A stretch of 64,000 nucleotides of DNA from Cellulomonas alba (GTDB taxonomy: Bacteria; Actinomycetota; Actinomycetes; Actinomycetales; Cellulomonadaceae). Made by a program: the position numbers and the translations under genes. Shown piece after piece: positions 33,756 to 47,700 of this stretch. The stretch spans positions 248,001 through 312,000 of the forward strand of contig NZ_JAUCGQ010000002.1 of the NCBI RefSeq assembly GCF_030362835.1, written 5' to 3'. The first letter of the stretch is position 1. Each line of letters begins with the position of its first letter. The notes beneath the pieces are model-generated. The model was given only the letters and a program-made list of their open reading frames with translations, searched no databases and was not told the DNA's origin.

Positions 33756-36700
33756 GTGGCCGACCAGCCGCGCTACCCGCTGCACCGCCCGGACGCGACC
33801 GGCGTCCCCGCCTCCCCGGACCTGCCGCAGATCGAGCGTGACGTGCTCGCGCACTGGGAGGCCGACGGCACCTTCCAGGCGTCGATCGACCAGCGGCCCG
33901 CGGGCGAGCACGGCGACAACGAGTACGTCTTCTACGACGGCCCGCCCTTCGCCAACGGCCTGCCGCACTACGGCCACCTGCTGACCGGCTACGCCAAGGA
34001 CGTCGTGCCGCGCTACCAGACGATGAAGGGCCGCCGGGTCGAGCGCCGCTTCGGCTGGGACACGCACGGCCTGCCGGCCGAGCTCGAGGCGCAGCGCCTG
34101 CTCGGCATCACGGACACGCGCCAGATCGAGGAGATGGGCCTCGCCGCGTTCAACGCCGCGTGCCGCGAGTCCGTCCTCAAGTACACGGGCGAGTGGCGGG
34201 AGTACGTGACGCGCCAGGCCCGCTGGGTCGACTTCGACCACGACTACAAGACGCTCGACGTCACGTTCATGGAGTCCGTGATCTGGGCGTTCAAGCGCCT
34301 GCACGACCAGGGCCTGGCGTACGAGGGCTACCGCGTGCTGCCGTACTGCTGGCGCGACGAGACCCCGTTGTCGAACCACGAGCTCGGCATGGACGCGGAC
34401 GTCTACCAGTCGCGCCAGGACCCGGCGCTGACGGTCGGTCTGCGCCTCGAGAGCGGCGAGCTGCTGCTCATCTGGACGACGACGCCGTGGACCCTCCCGT
34501 CCAACCTCGCCGTCGCCGTCGGGCCGGACATCGAGTACGTGGTCGCCGAGCCGGCCCCCGACAGCCCGTTCGCGCAGGCGCACCCGGGCGAGCGCGTCGT
34601 GCTCGCGCAGGCCCGGCTCGCGGCCTACGAGCGCGAGCTCGGCGAGGCGACGGTCGTCGAGACCGTCACGGGCGCCGACCTCGCGGGCCGCCGGTACACG
34701 CCGCCGTTCGACTACTTCGCCGGCCACGAGAACGCGCACCAGGTGCTCGTCGCGGACTTCGTCACCACGGAGGACGGCACCGGCGTGGTGCACCTCGCGC
34801 CGGCGTTCGGCGAGGACGACATGGCGGCGTGCGAGCGCGCAGGCATCGCGCCCGTCGTGCCCGTCGACTCCCGCGGCGAGTTCACGGCGCAGGTCGCCGA
34901 CTACGAGGGCGTGCAGGTCTTCGACGCGAACAAGCAGATCATCACGGACCTGCGCGACGGCGTCGGTGCGCTCGCCCGCGTCCCCGCCGAGCGCCGCTCG
35001 GTCGTCGTGCGCCACGAGACGTACCAGCACTCGTACCCGCACTGCTGGCGGTGCCGGAACCCGCTCATCTACAAGGCGGTGAGCAGCTGGTTTGTGCGTG
35101 TCACGGAGTTCCGCGACCGCATGGTCGAGCTCAACCAGGACATCCGGTGGATCCCGGAGCACATCCGCGACGGCCAGTTCGGCAAGTGGCTGGCGAACGC
35201 GCGCGACTGGTCGATCAGCCGCAACCGCTACTGGGGCACGCCGATCCCGGTGTGGGTGTCCGACGACCCGGCGTACCCGCGCGTCGACGTCTACGGCAGC
35301 CTCGCCGAGCTCGAGGCGGACTTCGGCCGCGTCCCGACGAACGAGGCGGGCGAGCCCGACCTGCACCGCCCGTGGATCGACGACCTGACGCGCCCGAACC
35401 CGGACGACCCGACCGGTGCGTCCACGATGCGCCGCATCCCCGACGTGCTCGACGTCTGGTTCGACTCGGGGTCGATGCCGTTCGCGCAGGTGCACTACCC
35501 GTTCGAGAACGCGGACTGGTTCGAGCACCACTACCCGGGCGACTTCATCGTCGAGTACATCGGCCAGACGCGCGGCTGGTTCTACACGCTGCACGTGCTC
35601 GCCACGGCGCTGTTCGACCGCCCGGCGTTCCGCGACGTGATGTGCCACGGCATCGTCCTGGGCGACGACGGCCGCAAGGCCAGCAAGTCGCTCCGCAACT
35701 TCCCCGACCCCACCACGATGTGGGACGTCTACGGCTCGGACGCGGTGCGCTGGTCGCTCATGAGCAGCACGATCCTGCGCGGCGGCAACCTCATCGTCTC
35801 CGAGGAGGGCATCCGCGAGGGCGTCCGCCAGGTGCTGCTGCCGCTGTGGAGCACGTACTACTTCTTCAGCCTGTATGCGGCGGCCGCGCGCGGGGGCGAG
35901 GGTGTCGAGGGGCACCGCGTCACCGACGCCGGCGGCCTCGCCACGATGGACCGGTACGTTCTGGCGCGCACGCGCGAGCTCGTCGTGACGGTGACGGCGC
36001 AGCTCGACGCGTACGACATCCCGGCGGCGTGCGAGTCGGTGCGCGAGCACCTCGACGTCGTCACGAACTGGTACGTGCGCACGCAACGGCAGCGGTTCTG
36101 GGACGAGGACGCGGCGGCGTTCGACACGCTGTGGACGGTCCTCGAGACGCTGACGCGTCTGATGGCGCCGCTCGCGCCGCTCGTCACCGAGGAGATCTGG
36201 CGCGGCCTGACGGGTGGCCGCAGCGTGCACCTCACCGACTGGCCGACGGCGGACGACATCGTCGCGACCGATGCGGGGCAGGCGTTCACCGACGCCGAGC
36301 TCGTCGTCGCGATGGACCGCGTGCGCGAGGTCGTGTCGGTGACCCTCGGCCTGCGCAAGGCCGAGAACCTGCGGGTGCGCCAGCCGCTGCGCGAGCTGCG
36401 CCTCGCGGTGCCGCACCCGGAGTGGAACCTGCCGTTCGCCGACCTGGTCGCTGCCGAGGTCAACGTCCGCAAGGTCACCGTGCTCGGCGTGGACGACGCC
36501 GCGGCCGCCGAGGTGAACGTCTCGCAGCGCCTCGACGTCAACGCGCGCGCCGCGGGCCCGCGCCTCGGCCGCGCCGTCCAGTCCGTCATCCGCGCCGCGA
36601 AGGCGGGGGAGTGGCGCACCGACGAGGGCGCGGTCGTCGTCACGACGCCCGACGGCGAGGTGCCGCTGCTCGAGCCCGAGTACACGCTCACGACGGTCGT

Positions 36701-37031
36701 GGCGGACCGCGAGGGCGACGACGTCGCCGCGGCGGTGCTGTCCGGCGGCGGGTTCGTCGTGCTCGACCTGTCGCTCGACGACGACCTGATCGCCGAGGGC
36801 TACGCGCGCGACGTGGTGCGGGCGGTGCAGGACGCGCGCAAGGCGGCCGGTCTCAACGTCGGCGACCGCATCAAGCTGCTGCTCGACGTCCCGGCCGACA
36901 AGGCGCCGGCGGTCGAGGCGCACCGCGACTTCGTCGCCCGCGAGACGCTCGCGGTCGCGATCGAGGTCGGTCACGCTGACGAGCTCGCCGTCACGGTCGA
37001 GCCCGTCGCGGCCGGGGGGTACGAGCCGTGA
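33756..37031 (+). CDS. ileS: Isoleucyl-tRNA synthetase (eukaryote-like IleS2 type)
   Basis: The 1,091-residue class I synthetase charges tRNA-Ile. The HIGH motif is HYGH at residues 71-74 in [20 protein letters not shown]; the KMSKS loop reads KASKS in [14 protein letters not shown] near residue 643. Both contexts, and the length with a long C-terminal domain, match the IleS2 group whose members are often insensitive to mupirocin. The CP1 editing domain (about 200-420) has the [13 protein letters not shown] strand. The GTG start follows an AGGAG about 10 nt upstream and lies at the end of the T-box leader. The stop overlaps the folC start (GTGA). Confidence 0.97.
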   Translation: MADQPRYPLHRPDATGVPASPDLPQIERDVLAHWEADGTFQASIDQRPAGEHGDNEYVFYDGPPFANGLPHYGHLLTGYAKDVVPRYQTMKGRRVERRFGWDTHGLPAELEAQRLLGITDTRQIEEMGLAAFNAACRESVLKYTGEWREYVTRQARWVDFDHDYKTLDVTFMESVIWAFKRLHDQGLAYEGYRVLPYCWRDETPLSNHELGMDADVYQSRQDPALTVGLRLESGELLLIWTTTPWTLPSNLAVAVGPDIEYVVAEPAPDSPFAQAHPGERVVLAQARLAAYERELGEATVVETVTGADLAGRRYTPPFDYFAGHENAHQVLVADFVTTEDGTGVVHLAPAFGEDDMAACERAGIAPVVPVDSRGEFTAQVADYEGVQVFDANKQIITDLRDGVGALARVPAERRSVVVRHETYQHSYPHCWRCRNPLIYKAVSSWFVRVTEFRDRMVELNQDIRWIPEHIRDGQFGKWLANARDWSISRNRYWGTPIPVWVSDDPAYPRVDVYGSLAELEADFGRVPTNEAGEPDLHRPWIDDLTRPNPDDPTGASTMRRIPDVLDVWFDSGSMPFAQVHYPFENADWFEHHYPGDFIVEYIGQTRGWFYTLHVLATALFDRPAFRDVMCHGIVLGDDGRKASKSLRNFPDPTTMWDVYGSDAVRWSLMSSTILRGGNLIVSEEGIREGVRQVLLPLWSTYYFFSLYAAAARGGEGVEGHRVTDAGGLATMDRYVLARTRELVVTVTAQLDAYDIPAACESVREHLDVVTNWYVRTQRQRFWDEDAAAFDTLWTVLETLTRLMAPLAPLVTEEIWRGLTGGRSVHLTDWPTADDIVATDAGQAFTDAELVVAMDRVREVVSVTLGLRKAENLRVRQPLRELRLAVPHPEWNLPFADLVAAEVNVRKVTVLGVDDAAAAEVNVSQRLDVNARAAGPRLGRAVQSVIRAAKAGEWRTDEGAVVVTTPDGEVPLLEPEYTLTTVVADREGDDVAAAVLSGGGFVVLDLSLDDDLIAEGYARDVVRAVQDARKAAGLNVGDRIKLLLDVPADKAPAVEAHRDFVARETLAVAIEVGHADELAVTVEPVAAGGYEP

Positions 37032-38401
37032 GCGGCGCCCAGCACCAGCGCGACGAGGCGGCCCGCGCGGCGCGTGCGGCCGCCGACGCGGTGTACGCGC
37101 AGATCCTGGCGCGTGCCCCGGAGCACGAGCCGAACCCGTCGACCGACCGGGTGCGCGAGGTGTGCGAGCTGCTCGGCGACCCGCAGCGCGCGTACCGCGT
37201 GGTGCACCTGACGGGCACGAACGGCAAGACGTCGACGAGCCGGATGGTCGAGCGCCTGCTGCGCGAGCACGGGTTGCGCACGGGCCGGTTCACGAGCCCG
37301 CACCTGACGCGCGTCAACGAGCGGATCGCGATCGACGGCGAGCCGATCAGCGACGAGCGGTTCGTCGAGGTGTGGCACGACGTCGAGCCGTACATCGCGA
37401 TGGTGGACGAGCGGTCGGCGCAGATCGGCCGCCCGCGGCTCTCGTTCTTCGAGGTCTTCGTGGTCATGGCGTTCGCGGCGTTCGCCGACGCGCCCGTCGA
37501 CGTCGCGGTGATCGAGGTCGGCATGGGCGGCTCGTGGGACGCGACGAACGTCGCCGACGGCGAGGTCGCGGTCATCACTTCGGTCGGCCTGGACCACCAG
37601 CAGTGGCTCGGCGACACGATCCTCGACATCGCCGAGGTCAAGGCCGGCATCGTCAAGGACGGCGCGACCCTCGTGCTCGCGCAGCAGGAGGAGGACGTCG
37701 AGGGCGTCGTGCTGACGGTCGCCGCGGAGCGCGGCGCGCGCGTGGTGCGCGAGGGCGTCGACATCGCCGTCGTCGAGCGCCAGGTCGCGGTCGGCGGCCA
37801 GCTGCTGACCCTGCGCGGCCTCGGCGGCGTGTACGCCGACGTGTACCTGCCGCTGCACGGCGAGTTCCAGGCCCACAACGCGCTGCTCGCGCTCGCGGCG
37901 ACCGAGGCGCTGCTCACCGGCGGCGCGGCGCTCGACGGCGACGTGGTCGGCACGGCGTTCGCCGACGTGACGTCGCCGGGCCGGCTCGAGGTCGTGCGGT
38001 CGAGCCCCACCGTCGTGGTCGACGGCGCGCACAACCCGCACGGCGCGGAGGCGCTCGTCGCGTCGCTCGACGAGGCGTTCGCCTTCGACCGGCTCGTCGG
38101 GGTGGTCGGCGTCATGGCCGACAAGGACCCCGAGGCGATCCTGTCGGTGCTCGAGCCCGTGCTGGCCGAGGTCGTCGTCACGCGGGCCTCGGTGCCGCGC
38201 GCGATGGAGCCGGACGACCTCGGCGAGGTCGCGGTCGACGTGTTCGGCGAGGACCGGGTGCACGTGGTCGAGCGGCTCGACGACGCGATCGCGCTCGCGG
38301 TCGAACGTGCGGAGAGCGAGGTCGAGCGCGGCGCGGGCGTGCTCGTGACGGGCTCGATCCTCGTCGTCGCCGAGGCGCGGGTGCTGCTGGGCCGCGCCTG
38401 A
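37028..38401 (+). CDS. folC: Dihydrofolate synthase / folylpolyglutamate synthase
   Basis: The 457-residue Mur-ligase-family enzyme adds glutamates to dihydropteroate and folates. It shows P-loop [20 protein letters not shown] near residue 60, the [15 protein letters not shown] loop, the metal-binding [13 protein letters not shown], a carbamylated-Lys region [11 protein letters not shown], and the C-terminal domain [15 protein letters not shown]. The GTG overlaps the ileS stop by 4 nt, so it is translationally coupled and also under T-box control. Downstream is a 200-bp gap before the dihydroxyacetone kinase genes. Confidence 0.95.
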   Translation: MSGAQHQRDEAARAARAAADAVYAQILARAPEHEPNPSTDRVREVCELLGDPQRAYRVVHLTGTNGKTSTSRMVERLLREHGLRTGRFTSPHLTRVNERIAIDGEPISDERFVEVWHDVEPYIAMVDERSAQIGRPRLSFFEVFVVMAFAAFADAPVDVAVIEVGMGGSWDATNVADGEVAVITSVGLDHQQWLGDTILDIAEVKAGIVKDGATLVLAQQEEDVEGVVLTVAAERGARVVREGVDIAVVERQVAVGGQLLTLRGLGGVYADVYLPLHGEFQAHNALLALAATEALLTGGAALDGDVVGTAFADVTSPGRLEVVRSSPTVVVDGAHNPHGAEALVASLDEAFAFDRLVGVVGVMADKDPEAILSVLEPVLAEVVVTRASVPRAMEPDDLGEVAVDVFGEDRVHVVERLDDAIALAVERAESEVERGAGVLVTGSILVVAEARVLLGRA

Positions 38402-38450
38402 CGCGCGCACGGTCCCGCGCCCGCGTCGGTCTCGGCCCGCGGGCGTGAGC

Positions 38451-38466
38451 CTGCACGAACGTGCAG
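38451..38466 (+). promoter_or_regulatory. Perfect palindrome upstream of the dha genes
   Basis: CTGCACGAACGTGCAG is a 16-bp perfect palindrome with an AA centre, 21 bp before a TTGACG (38487-38492) that could be a -35 box. It may be the operator for dhaKLM; no cognate regulator is identified. Confidence 0.4.
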
Positions 38467-38603
38467 CACGGCCGCACGTCCTCCACTTGACGCTCCCTTG
38501 GGCACGCCCTGAAGGTGAGTTTTGTCGCGGCGACCAGCCGCGACACCCCTGCGCAAGCGCCGAGGCGGGCTCGCCGACGAGCCCGCGAGGAGGGATGGCC
38601 GCA

Positions 38604-39599
<996 letters not shown>

Positions 39600-39636
39600 G
39601 GGCCGTGGCCGCCCGGCGGGGACGAGGAGCGTGGGC

Positions 39637-40269
39637 ATGACCCTGGACGTGGCGTGGGCGATCGACTGGGTGCGACGCTCGGCGGCGACCGTCAAGGAGC
39701 ACCGCGAGGAGCTCATCGAGCTCGACCGGCAGATCGGCGACGGCGACCACGGCGAGAACCTCAACCGGGGGTTCACCGCCGTCGTGGGGAAGCTCGACGC
39801 GCTCGAGTCCCCGCCCGGCGACGTCGGCGAGGTGCTCAAGCTCGTCGCGACGACGCTCATGTCCACGGTCGGTGGCGCCGCGGGTCCGCTCTACGGGACC
39901 GCGTACCTGCGGGCCGCGAAGGCGGCGGCCGTCCCCGAGCTCGACGCGAACGGCGTGGTCGCCATGCTCGAGGCGGCGCTCGAGGGCATCGTCGCGCGCG
40001 GCAAGGCGACCACGGGCGAGAAGACGATGGTCGACGCGTGGACGCCCGCCACCGAGGCGGCGGTCGCCGCTGCCGACGAGGGGGCGGCCCCGGCCGCGGT
40101 GCTCGCGGCGGCGGCGGACGCGGCGACGCGCGGCGCCGAGTCGACGATCCCGCTCGTCGCCACCAAGGGGCGTGCGTCCTACCTCGGCGAGCGCTCGGCG
40201 GGCCACCTCGACCCGGGCGCCCGCTCGACCGAGCTCATCCTGCACGCCGCCGCCGAGGCGGCCCAGTGA
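39637..40269 (+). CDS. dhaL: Dihydroxyacetone kinase, ADP-binding subunit DhaL
   Basis: The 210-residue all-helical protein carries the nucleotide as a tightly bound cofactor and transfers phosphate to dihydroxyacetone on DhaK. The metal-binding aspartates are in LDRQIGDGDHGENLNRGF (around residues 30-37). Other conserved stretches are TLMSTVGGAAGPLYGTAYLRAA, RGKATTGEKTMVDAWTPA and GRASYLGERSAGHLDPGA. The ATG at 39637 has GAGGAG 7 nt upstream; an in-frame GTG at 39631 is too close to it. The stop overlaps the dhaM start by 4 nt. Confidence 0.96.
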   Translation: MTLDVAWAIDWVRRSAATVKEHREELIELDRQIGDGDHGENLNRGFTAVVGKLDALESPPGDVGEVLKLVATTLMSTVGGAAGPLYGTAYLRAAKAAAVPELDANGVVAMLEAALEGIVARGKATTGEKTMVDAWTPATEAAVAAADEGAAPAAVLAAAADAATRGAESTIPLVATKGRASYLGERSAGHLDPGARSTELILHAAAEAAQ

Positions 40270-41006
40270 GCGAGACGGCGAACCGCGCCGAGGTCGCGCT
40301 GGTGCTCGTCTCGCACTCGCGCGACCTCGCCCGCGGCGCCGCCGAGCTCGCGGGCCAGATGGCTCCCGGCGTGCTGCTGCTGCCGGTCGGAGGCACGGCC
40401 GACGGCGGCATCGGCACGGACTTCGACGGCGTGCAGGCGGCGATCGAGCAGGGCACCGCGGACGGCGGGTCCGTGGTCGTCCTGACGGACCTCGGCTCGG
40501 CCGTGCTCACCACCGAGTCGGTGCTCGAGTTCCTCGACGACGAGGTGCAGGCGCGCGTGTCGCTCGCGGACGCGCCGTTCGTCGAGGGCGCGGCCGCGGC
40601 GGCGGTCACGGCGCACGGCGGGGCCCACCGCAAGGCCGTCCTCGACGCCGCCGAGCACGCGGGGCACACGTTCGCCCCGCACCCGGACGCGCCGCCTCCG
40701 GACGCCCCGCCGAAGCCGACCACCGGCGAGCAGGCTCCGCTGGACGACGGCGTCGCGCGCGCTCAGGTGACGCTGCGGAACAAGCTCGGCCTGCACGCCC
40801 GGCCGGCCGCCGTCGTCGCCCGCATGCTCGCCGGCTACGACGCCAAGGTCCGCGTCAACGGCGTGAACGCGGCCAGCGTCCTCGAGCTCATGAAGCTCGG
40901 CGCGACCGAGGGGCACTCGCTGACCATCGAGGCGGAGGGACCCCAGGCGCAGGCCGCGCGAGACGCGCTCGTCGACGCCGTCGAGAGCGGGTTCGGCGAG
41001 CTCTGA
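40266..41006 (+). CDS. dhaM: PTS-dependent dihydroxyacetone kinase phosphoryl donor DhaM (EIIA-HPr fusion)
   Basis: The 246-residue protein joins an EIIA-mannose-like domain (residues 8-135; VALVLVSHSRDLARG with the phosphorylated His) to an HPr domain (about 160-246; LRNKLGLHARPAAVVARML with the active His). A Pro-rich linker, PHPDAPPPDAPPKP, separates them. It rephosphorylates the ADP on DhaL. Unlike E. coli DhaM there is no Enzyme I-like third domain, so a separate Enzyme I must supply phosphate. It is translationally coupled to dhaL (GTGA overlap). Confidence 0.95.
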   Translation: MSETANRAEVALVLVSHSRDLARGAAELAGQMAPGVLLLPVGGTADGGIGTDFDGVQAAIEQGTADGGSVVVLTDLGSAVLTTESVLEFLDDEVQARVSLADAPFVEGAAAAAVTAHGGAHRKAVLDAAEHAGHTFAPHPDAPPPDAPPKPTTGEQAPLDDGVARAQVTLRNKLGLHARPAAVVARMLAGYDAKVRVNGVNAASVLELMKLGATEGHSLTIEAEGPQAQAARDALVDAVESGFGEL

Positions 41007-41055
41007 CCGCGCCGGTGTGACGAAGGTCCCGTCCGTCGGGCCCGAATTGCAGTCG

Positions 41056-41069
41056 GTGCAAGTTTGCAC
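41056..41069 (+). promoter_or_regulatory. Palindromic operator candidate in the tetR promoter
   Basis: GTGCAAGTTTGCAC is a perfect 14-bp palindrome 20 bp before the tetR GTG. The surrounding 45 bp are unusually AT-rich for this genome, and TAAGTT (41076-41081) could be the -10. It fits an autoregulatory TetR site. Confidence 0.5.
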
Positions 41070-41085
41070 GGGGTGTAAGTTTTAA

Positions 41086-43623
<2,538 letters not shown>

Positions 43624-43632
43624 CCTGAGCGC

Positions 43633-44085
43633 GTGACTTCCCCCGAGCCGACGCCCGCGCCGGACGGGTCGGCAGGACCGACCGACGGCCAGGCCGTGCG
43701 CCGCAAGCGCCCCGCGAAGCCCCAGTTCACCCAGACGATCCTCGTGCTCGAGGCCGTCCTGGTGTTCTTCGCGACGCTCGTGGCCTACGGCCTGGCCCAG
43801 GGCGATCCCTCGCGGTCGCCCTCGACGAGCACCGTGTGGTGGCTCGGCGGCATCACGTCGGTCGTGCTGATCGTGCTCGCGGGCCTCGTCGGGCGACCCG
43901 GCGGGTACGTGCTCGGCTGGATCGGCCAGGTCGCGGTGCTCGCCGGCGGGTTCGTCGTGCCGATGATGTTCGCGATCGGCGGCCTGTTCGTCGTGCTCTG
44001 GATCGTCGCGCTGCGCCTCGGCGGCCGCATCGACCGCGAACGCGCGGAGTACGACGCGGCCCACCCGGGCGCCGTCGGTCCCTGA
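43633..44085 (+). CDS. DUF4233 membrane protein
   Basis: The 150-residue protein has a Pro/Ala-rich cytoplasmic start (1-35) and four hydrophobic segments (about 38-57, 70-86, 91-110, 113-133), with the conserved LVLEAVLVFFATLVAYGL and GYVLGWIGQVAVL of the family. In many actinobacteria it lies between folC and ndk, and its function is unknown. Here it adjoins ndk but is separated from folC by the dha genes, tetR and the MFS pump. Confidence 0.85.
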   Translation: MTSPEPTPAPDGSAGPTDGQAVRRKRPAKPQFTQTILVLEAVLVFFATLVAYGLAQGDPSRSPSTSTVWWLGGITSVVLIVLAGLVGRPGGYVLGWIGQVAVLAGGFVVPMMFAIGGLFVVLWIVALRLGGRIDRERAEYDAAHPGAVGP

Positions 44086-44130
44086 CCCGCCGTGCCGGCC
44101 GGCGGCTCTCGACGGCCCGGCTCTCGACCT

Positions 44131-44186
44131 GCGAACAACGCCGCAAGAAGCGAACTGCGCAGTTCGTCTCTCGCGGCGTTGTTCGC
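44131..44186 (+). repeat. 56-bp near-perfect palindrome
   Basis: Outer arms of 14 bp (44131-44144 GCGAACAACGCCGC and 44173-44186) are perfectly complementary. The centre holds another perfect 16-bp palindrome, CGAACTGCGCAGTTCG (44151-44166). The 6-nt stretches between pair mostly. It lies 83 bp before ndk and after the DUF4233 stop. It could be a strong terminator, a dispersed intergenic palindrome, or a protein site. Confidence 0.8.
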
Positions 44187-44256
44187 GGCCGGCGGGTCCC
44201 GCGGCGCACCGTCTCGCCGTCCGGCGCACGCGACCGGCGGGTTCCGGCGGTCCCGT

Positions 44257-44262
44257 TAGGGT
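44257..44262 (+). promoter_or_regulatory. Candidate -10 element of ndk
   Basis: TAGGGT, 7 nt before the GTG start. Confidence 0.55.
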
Positions 44263-44269
44263 TTCCCCC

Positions 44270-44704
44270 GTGACCGACGCACCCGCCACGCAGCGCACCC
44301 TCGTCCTCGTCAAGCCGGACGGCGTCCGCCGCGGCCTCGTGGGAGAGGTGCTCCGCCGCATCGAGGCCAAGGGCTACGCGCTCGTCGCGCTCGACCTGCG
44401 CACCGCCGACGAGGCGCTCCTCGCCGAGCACTACGCCGAGCACGCGGGCAAGCCGTTCGTGCGGCCGCTCATCGACTTCATGCGCTCGGGGCCCGTCGTG
44501 GCCGCAGTGATCGAGGGCCACCGCGTCATCGAGGGCTGGCGCTCTCTGGCCGGTGCGACCGACCCCACGAGCGCCGCCCCCGGCACCATCCGCGGCGACC
44601 TCGCGCGCGACTGGGGCCAGAAGGTGATCGAGAACATCGTGCACGGCAGCGACGGCGAGGACGCCGCGGCCCGCGAGATCGCGCTCTGGTTCCCGGGGCT
44701 CTGA
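44270..44704 (+). CDS. ndk: Nucleoside diphosphate kinase
   Basis: The 144-residue enzyme balances (d)NTP pools by ping-pong phosphate transfer. It shows TLVLVKPDGVRRGLVGEVLRRIE at the start, RPLIDFMRSGPVVAAVIEG in the middle and the active-site His in IENIVHGSDGEDAAAREI. The chain is slightly longer than the usual 136 residues owing to a short N-terminal extension. The GTG start follows a TAGGGT closely and has no ribosome site. smc begins 24 bp downstream with its own -10-like element. Confidence 0.97.
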   Translation: MTDAPATQRTLVLVKPDGVRRGLVGEVLRRIEAKGYALVALDLRTADEALLAEHYAEHAGKPFVRPLIDFMRSGPVVAAVIEGHRVIEGWRSLAGATDPTSAAPGTIRGDLARDWGQKVIENIVHGSDGEDAAAREIALWFPGL

Positions 44705-44716
44705 CCCACCGAACCG

Positions 44717-44722
44717 TAGGCT
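44717..44722 (+). promoter_or_regulatory. Candidate -10 element of smc
   Basis: TAGGCT lies 6 nt before the GTG start, within the ndk-smc gap. Confidence 0.5.
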
Positions 44723-44728
44723 CGGCCC

Positions 44729-47700
44729 GTGCACCTCAAGACCCTCACGCTGCGGGGGTTCAAGTCGTTCGCGTCCGCGACGACCCTGAACTTCGAGCCC
44801 GGCGTCACCTGCGTCGTCGGACCCAACGGCTCCGGCAAGTCCAACGTCGTCGACGCCCTCGCGTGGGTGATGGGCGAGCAGGGCGCCAAGTCCCTGCGCG
44901 GCGGCAAGATGGAGGACGTCATCTTCGCCGGCACGTCCGGCCGTCCGCCGCTCGGCCGCGCCGAGGTGTCGCTGACCATCGACAACACCGACGGCGCGCT
45001 GCCGATCGAGTACTCCGAGGTGACGATCAGCCGCACGCTGTTCCGCAACGGCGGCTCCGAGTACGCGATCAACGGCCAGGGCTGCCGCCTGCTCGACATC
45101 CAGGACCTGCTCTCCGACTCCGGCCTCGGCCGCGAGATGCACGTGATCGTCGGCCAGGGCCAGCTCGACGCCGTGCTCCGCGCGACCCCCGAGGAGCGAC
45201 GCGGCTTCATCGAGGAGGCCGCAGGCGTCCTCAAGCACCGCAAGCGCAAGGAGAAGGCCCTCCGCAAGCTCGAGGCGATGCAGGGCAACCTGACGCGCCT
45301 CGGCGACCTGACCGCCGAGATCCGCCGGCAGCTCGGCCCGCTGGGCCGGCAGGCCGAGGTCGCACGCAAGGCCGCCGTCGTCCAGGCCGACCTGCGCGAC
45401 GCACGCGCGCGCCTGCTCGCGGACGACCTCGCGCAGCTCACTGCGACGCTCGAGCAGGAGATCGCCGACGAGACCGCGGTGCGCGCGCAGCGCGAGCAGG
45501 TCGAGTCCGCGCTCGCCGAGACGCGCGCCCGGCTGGCGGCGCTCGAGGTCGAGGCAGCGTCCGCCGCGCCCGCGCTGTCCGAGGCGAGCGAGGTCTGGTA
45601 CCGGCTGTCGTCGCTGCGCGAGCGGCTGCGCGGCACGGCGTCCCTCGCCGGCGACCGTGTCCGGCTGCTGGGCTCGGCGTCGGGCGGGGGAGAGCGCCAG
45701 GGCGCCGACCCCGACGACCTCGCCGCCCAGGCCGAGCGGGTCCGCGCCGCGGAGGCCGAGCTCGCGGCCGAGGTCCAGATCGCGCGCTCCGCGCTCGAGG
45801 CCGCGGTCGCGGCTCGCACCAGGGCCGAGACGGAGGCCGGTGACGCCGAGAAGGCGCTCGCGACCGCGTTGCGCGGCGCGGCCGACCGGCGCGAGGGCGT
45901 CGCCCGCCTCGCCGGCCAGGTGGCCGCGCGGCGGAGCCGCGTCGAGGCGACGCAGGCCGAGATCGGCCGCCTGCAGGAGGCGCTGGTCGCCGCCGAGCGG
46001 CGCGGCGAGGAGGCCACCACCGAGTTCGCGGCTCTCGAGTCGCAGGTCGCGGGCGTCGAGGAGGGCGAGGAGGGCCTGGACGCCGAGCACGAGGCCGCGA
46101 CGCTGGCCCTCGAGAGCGCGACCGCGCGCGTCGCCGAGCTGAGCGAGCAGCTGCAGGCGGCCGAGGCGCAGCGCCAGCAGCTGACGGCACGCGCCGAGAC
46201 GCTCGAGCTGAGCCTGACGCGCAAGGACGGCGCGGGTGCGCTGCTCGCGGCGGACTCGTTGCCGGGCACGATCGGCTCGGTCGCGGCGCTGCTCGCGGTC
46301 GACGCGCGCGACGAGGACGCGGTGGTCGCCGCGCTCGGTGCGCTCGCCGACGCGGTCGCCGTGGAGTCGGTCGACGCCGCGGTCGACGCGATCCGCTACC
46401 TGCGCACCGAGGACGCGGGCCGCGCGTCGGTGCTCGTCGCCGGCGGCTCGGGCGACCGGCGGCCCGGCGCCGCACCCGCGGGCTCGGCGTGGGCGGTCGA
46501 CCTCGTCCGCGCGCCCGACCAGGTCCGCCCCACGGTCGAGGCGCTGCTCGCCGACGTCGTCGTGGTCGACGACCTCGCCGCCGCGCGCGCCGTCGTGGCC
46601 GCGCACCCCGACCTCGTGGTCGCGACCCGCACGGGCGACGTCCTGTCGCGCCACCGCGCGTCCGGCGGGTCGGTGAGCGCGCCGAGCGCGTTGCACCTGC
46701 AGGCCGCGCTCGACGACGCGCGCACGGGCGCGGCCGACGCCGCGGCGCGGGCCGAGCGGCTGCGCTTCGAGCTCGCCACCGCGACGACCGCGCGTGCCGA
46801 GGCGCGTTCCGACCACGAGCGCACGCTCGACCGCCTCAACGAGTCGGACGCGGCCCTCGCGGCCGTCGCCGAGCAGCTCGGCCACCTCGGGTCGACGGCC
46901 CGCGCGGCTCGCGCGGAGGCCGAGCGCCTGCAGTCCTCGCTCGACGCCGCCTCCCGCACGCTCACGGACGACACCGACCAGCTCGCCGAGCTCACCGAGC
47001 GCCTCACGGCGGCGGAGGTCGAGCCCGCCGACGCGGAGGCCGCGATCGTCGCGGGCACGGCCGCCCGCGACCGGCTCAACGAGGCCGCGTCGGCGGCGCG
47101 AGCGCGCGAGACCGAGGCCCGCCTCACGCTGCGCACCGACGAGGAGCGCGCCCGCGCGCTGTCGGGCCGCGCCGAGTCGCTCGAGCGCGCGGCGCAGGCC
47201 GAGCGCGTCGCCCGCGAGCGCGCCGCCGAGCGCGAGCGTGCGAGGGCGCGCCAGGCGGCCGTCGCACGCGCGGTCCACGAGGGTGCGACGCGCGCGCTCG
47301 CGGTGCTCGACCGCTCGCTGCGCCGCGCGTCCGACGAGCGCGACGGCGCCGAGGCCGCCCGCGCGCAGCGCGACGTCACGATCACGGCGACCCGGGCGGA
47401 GGTCGACCGTCAGGCGGGCGAGCTCGCGAAGCTGACCGACGTCGTGCACCGCGACGAGGTCGCCCGCACGCAGCAGCGGCTGCGCATCGAGGCCCTCCAG
47501 CAGCGGGCCGTCGAGGAGCTCGGCATCGACCCCGCGGTGCTCGTCGAGGAGTTCGGCCCGCACCAGGACGTGCCCGTCGTCGTGGTGCCCGGCACCGAGG
47601 TGGACCCCGACGCGCCGACCGCGGTGCCCTTCGTGCGCGAGCAGCAGGAGAAGCGCCTGCGCGCCGCCGAGCGCGCGCTGTCGCTGCTGGGCCGCGTCAA

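Noticed and set aside
33738-36974. Long minus-strand frame opposite ileS
   Set aside because: Mirror of the ileS coding frame with no recognizable domain and biased composition.
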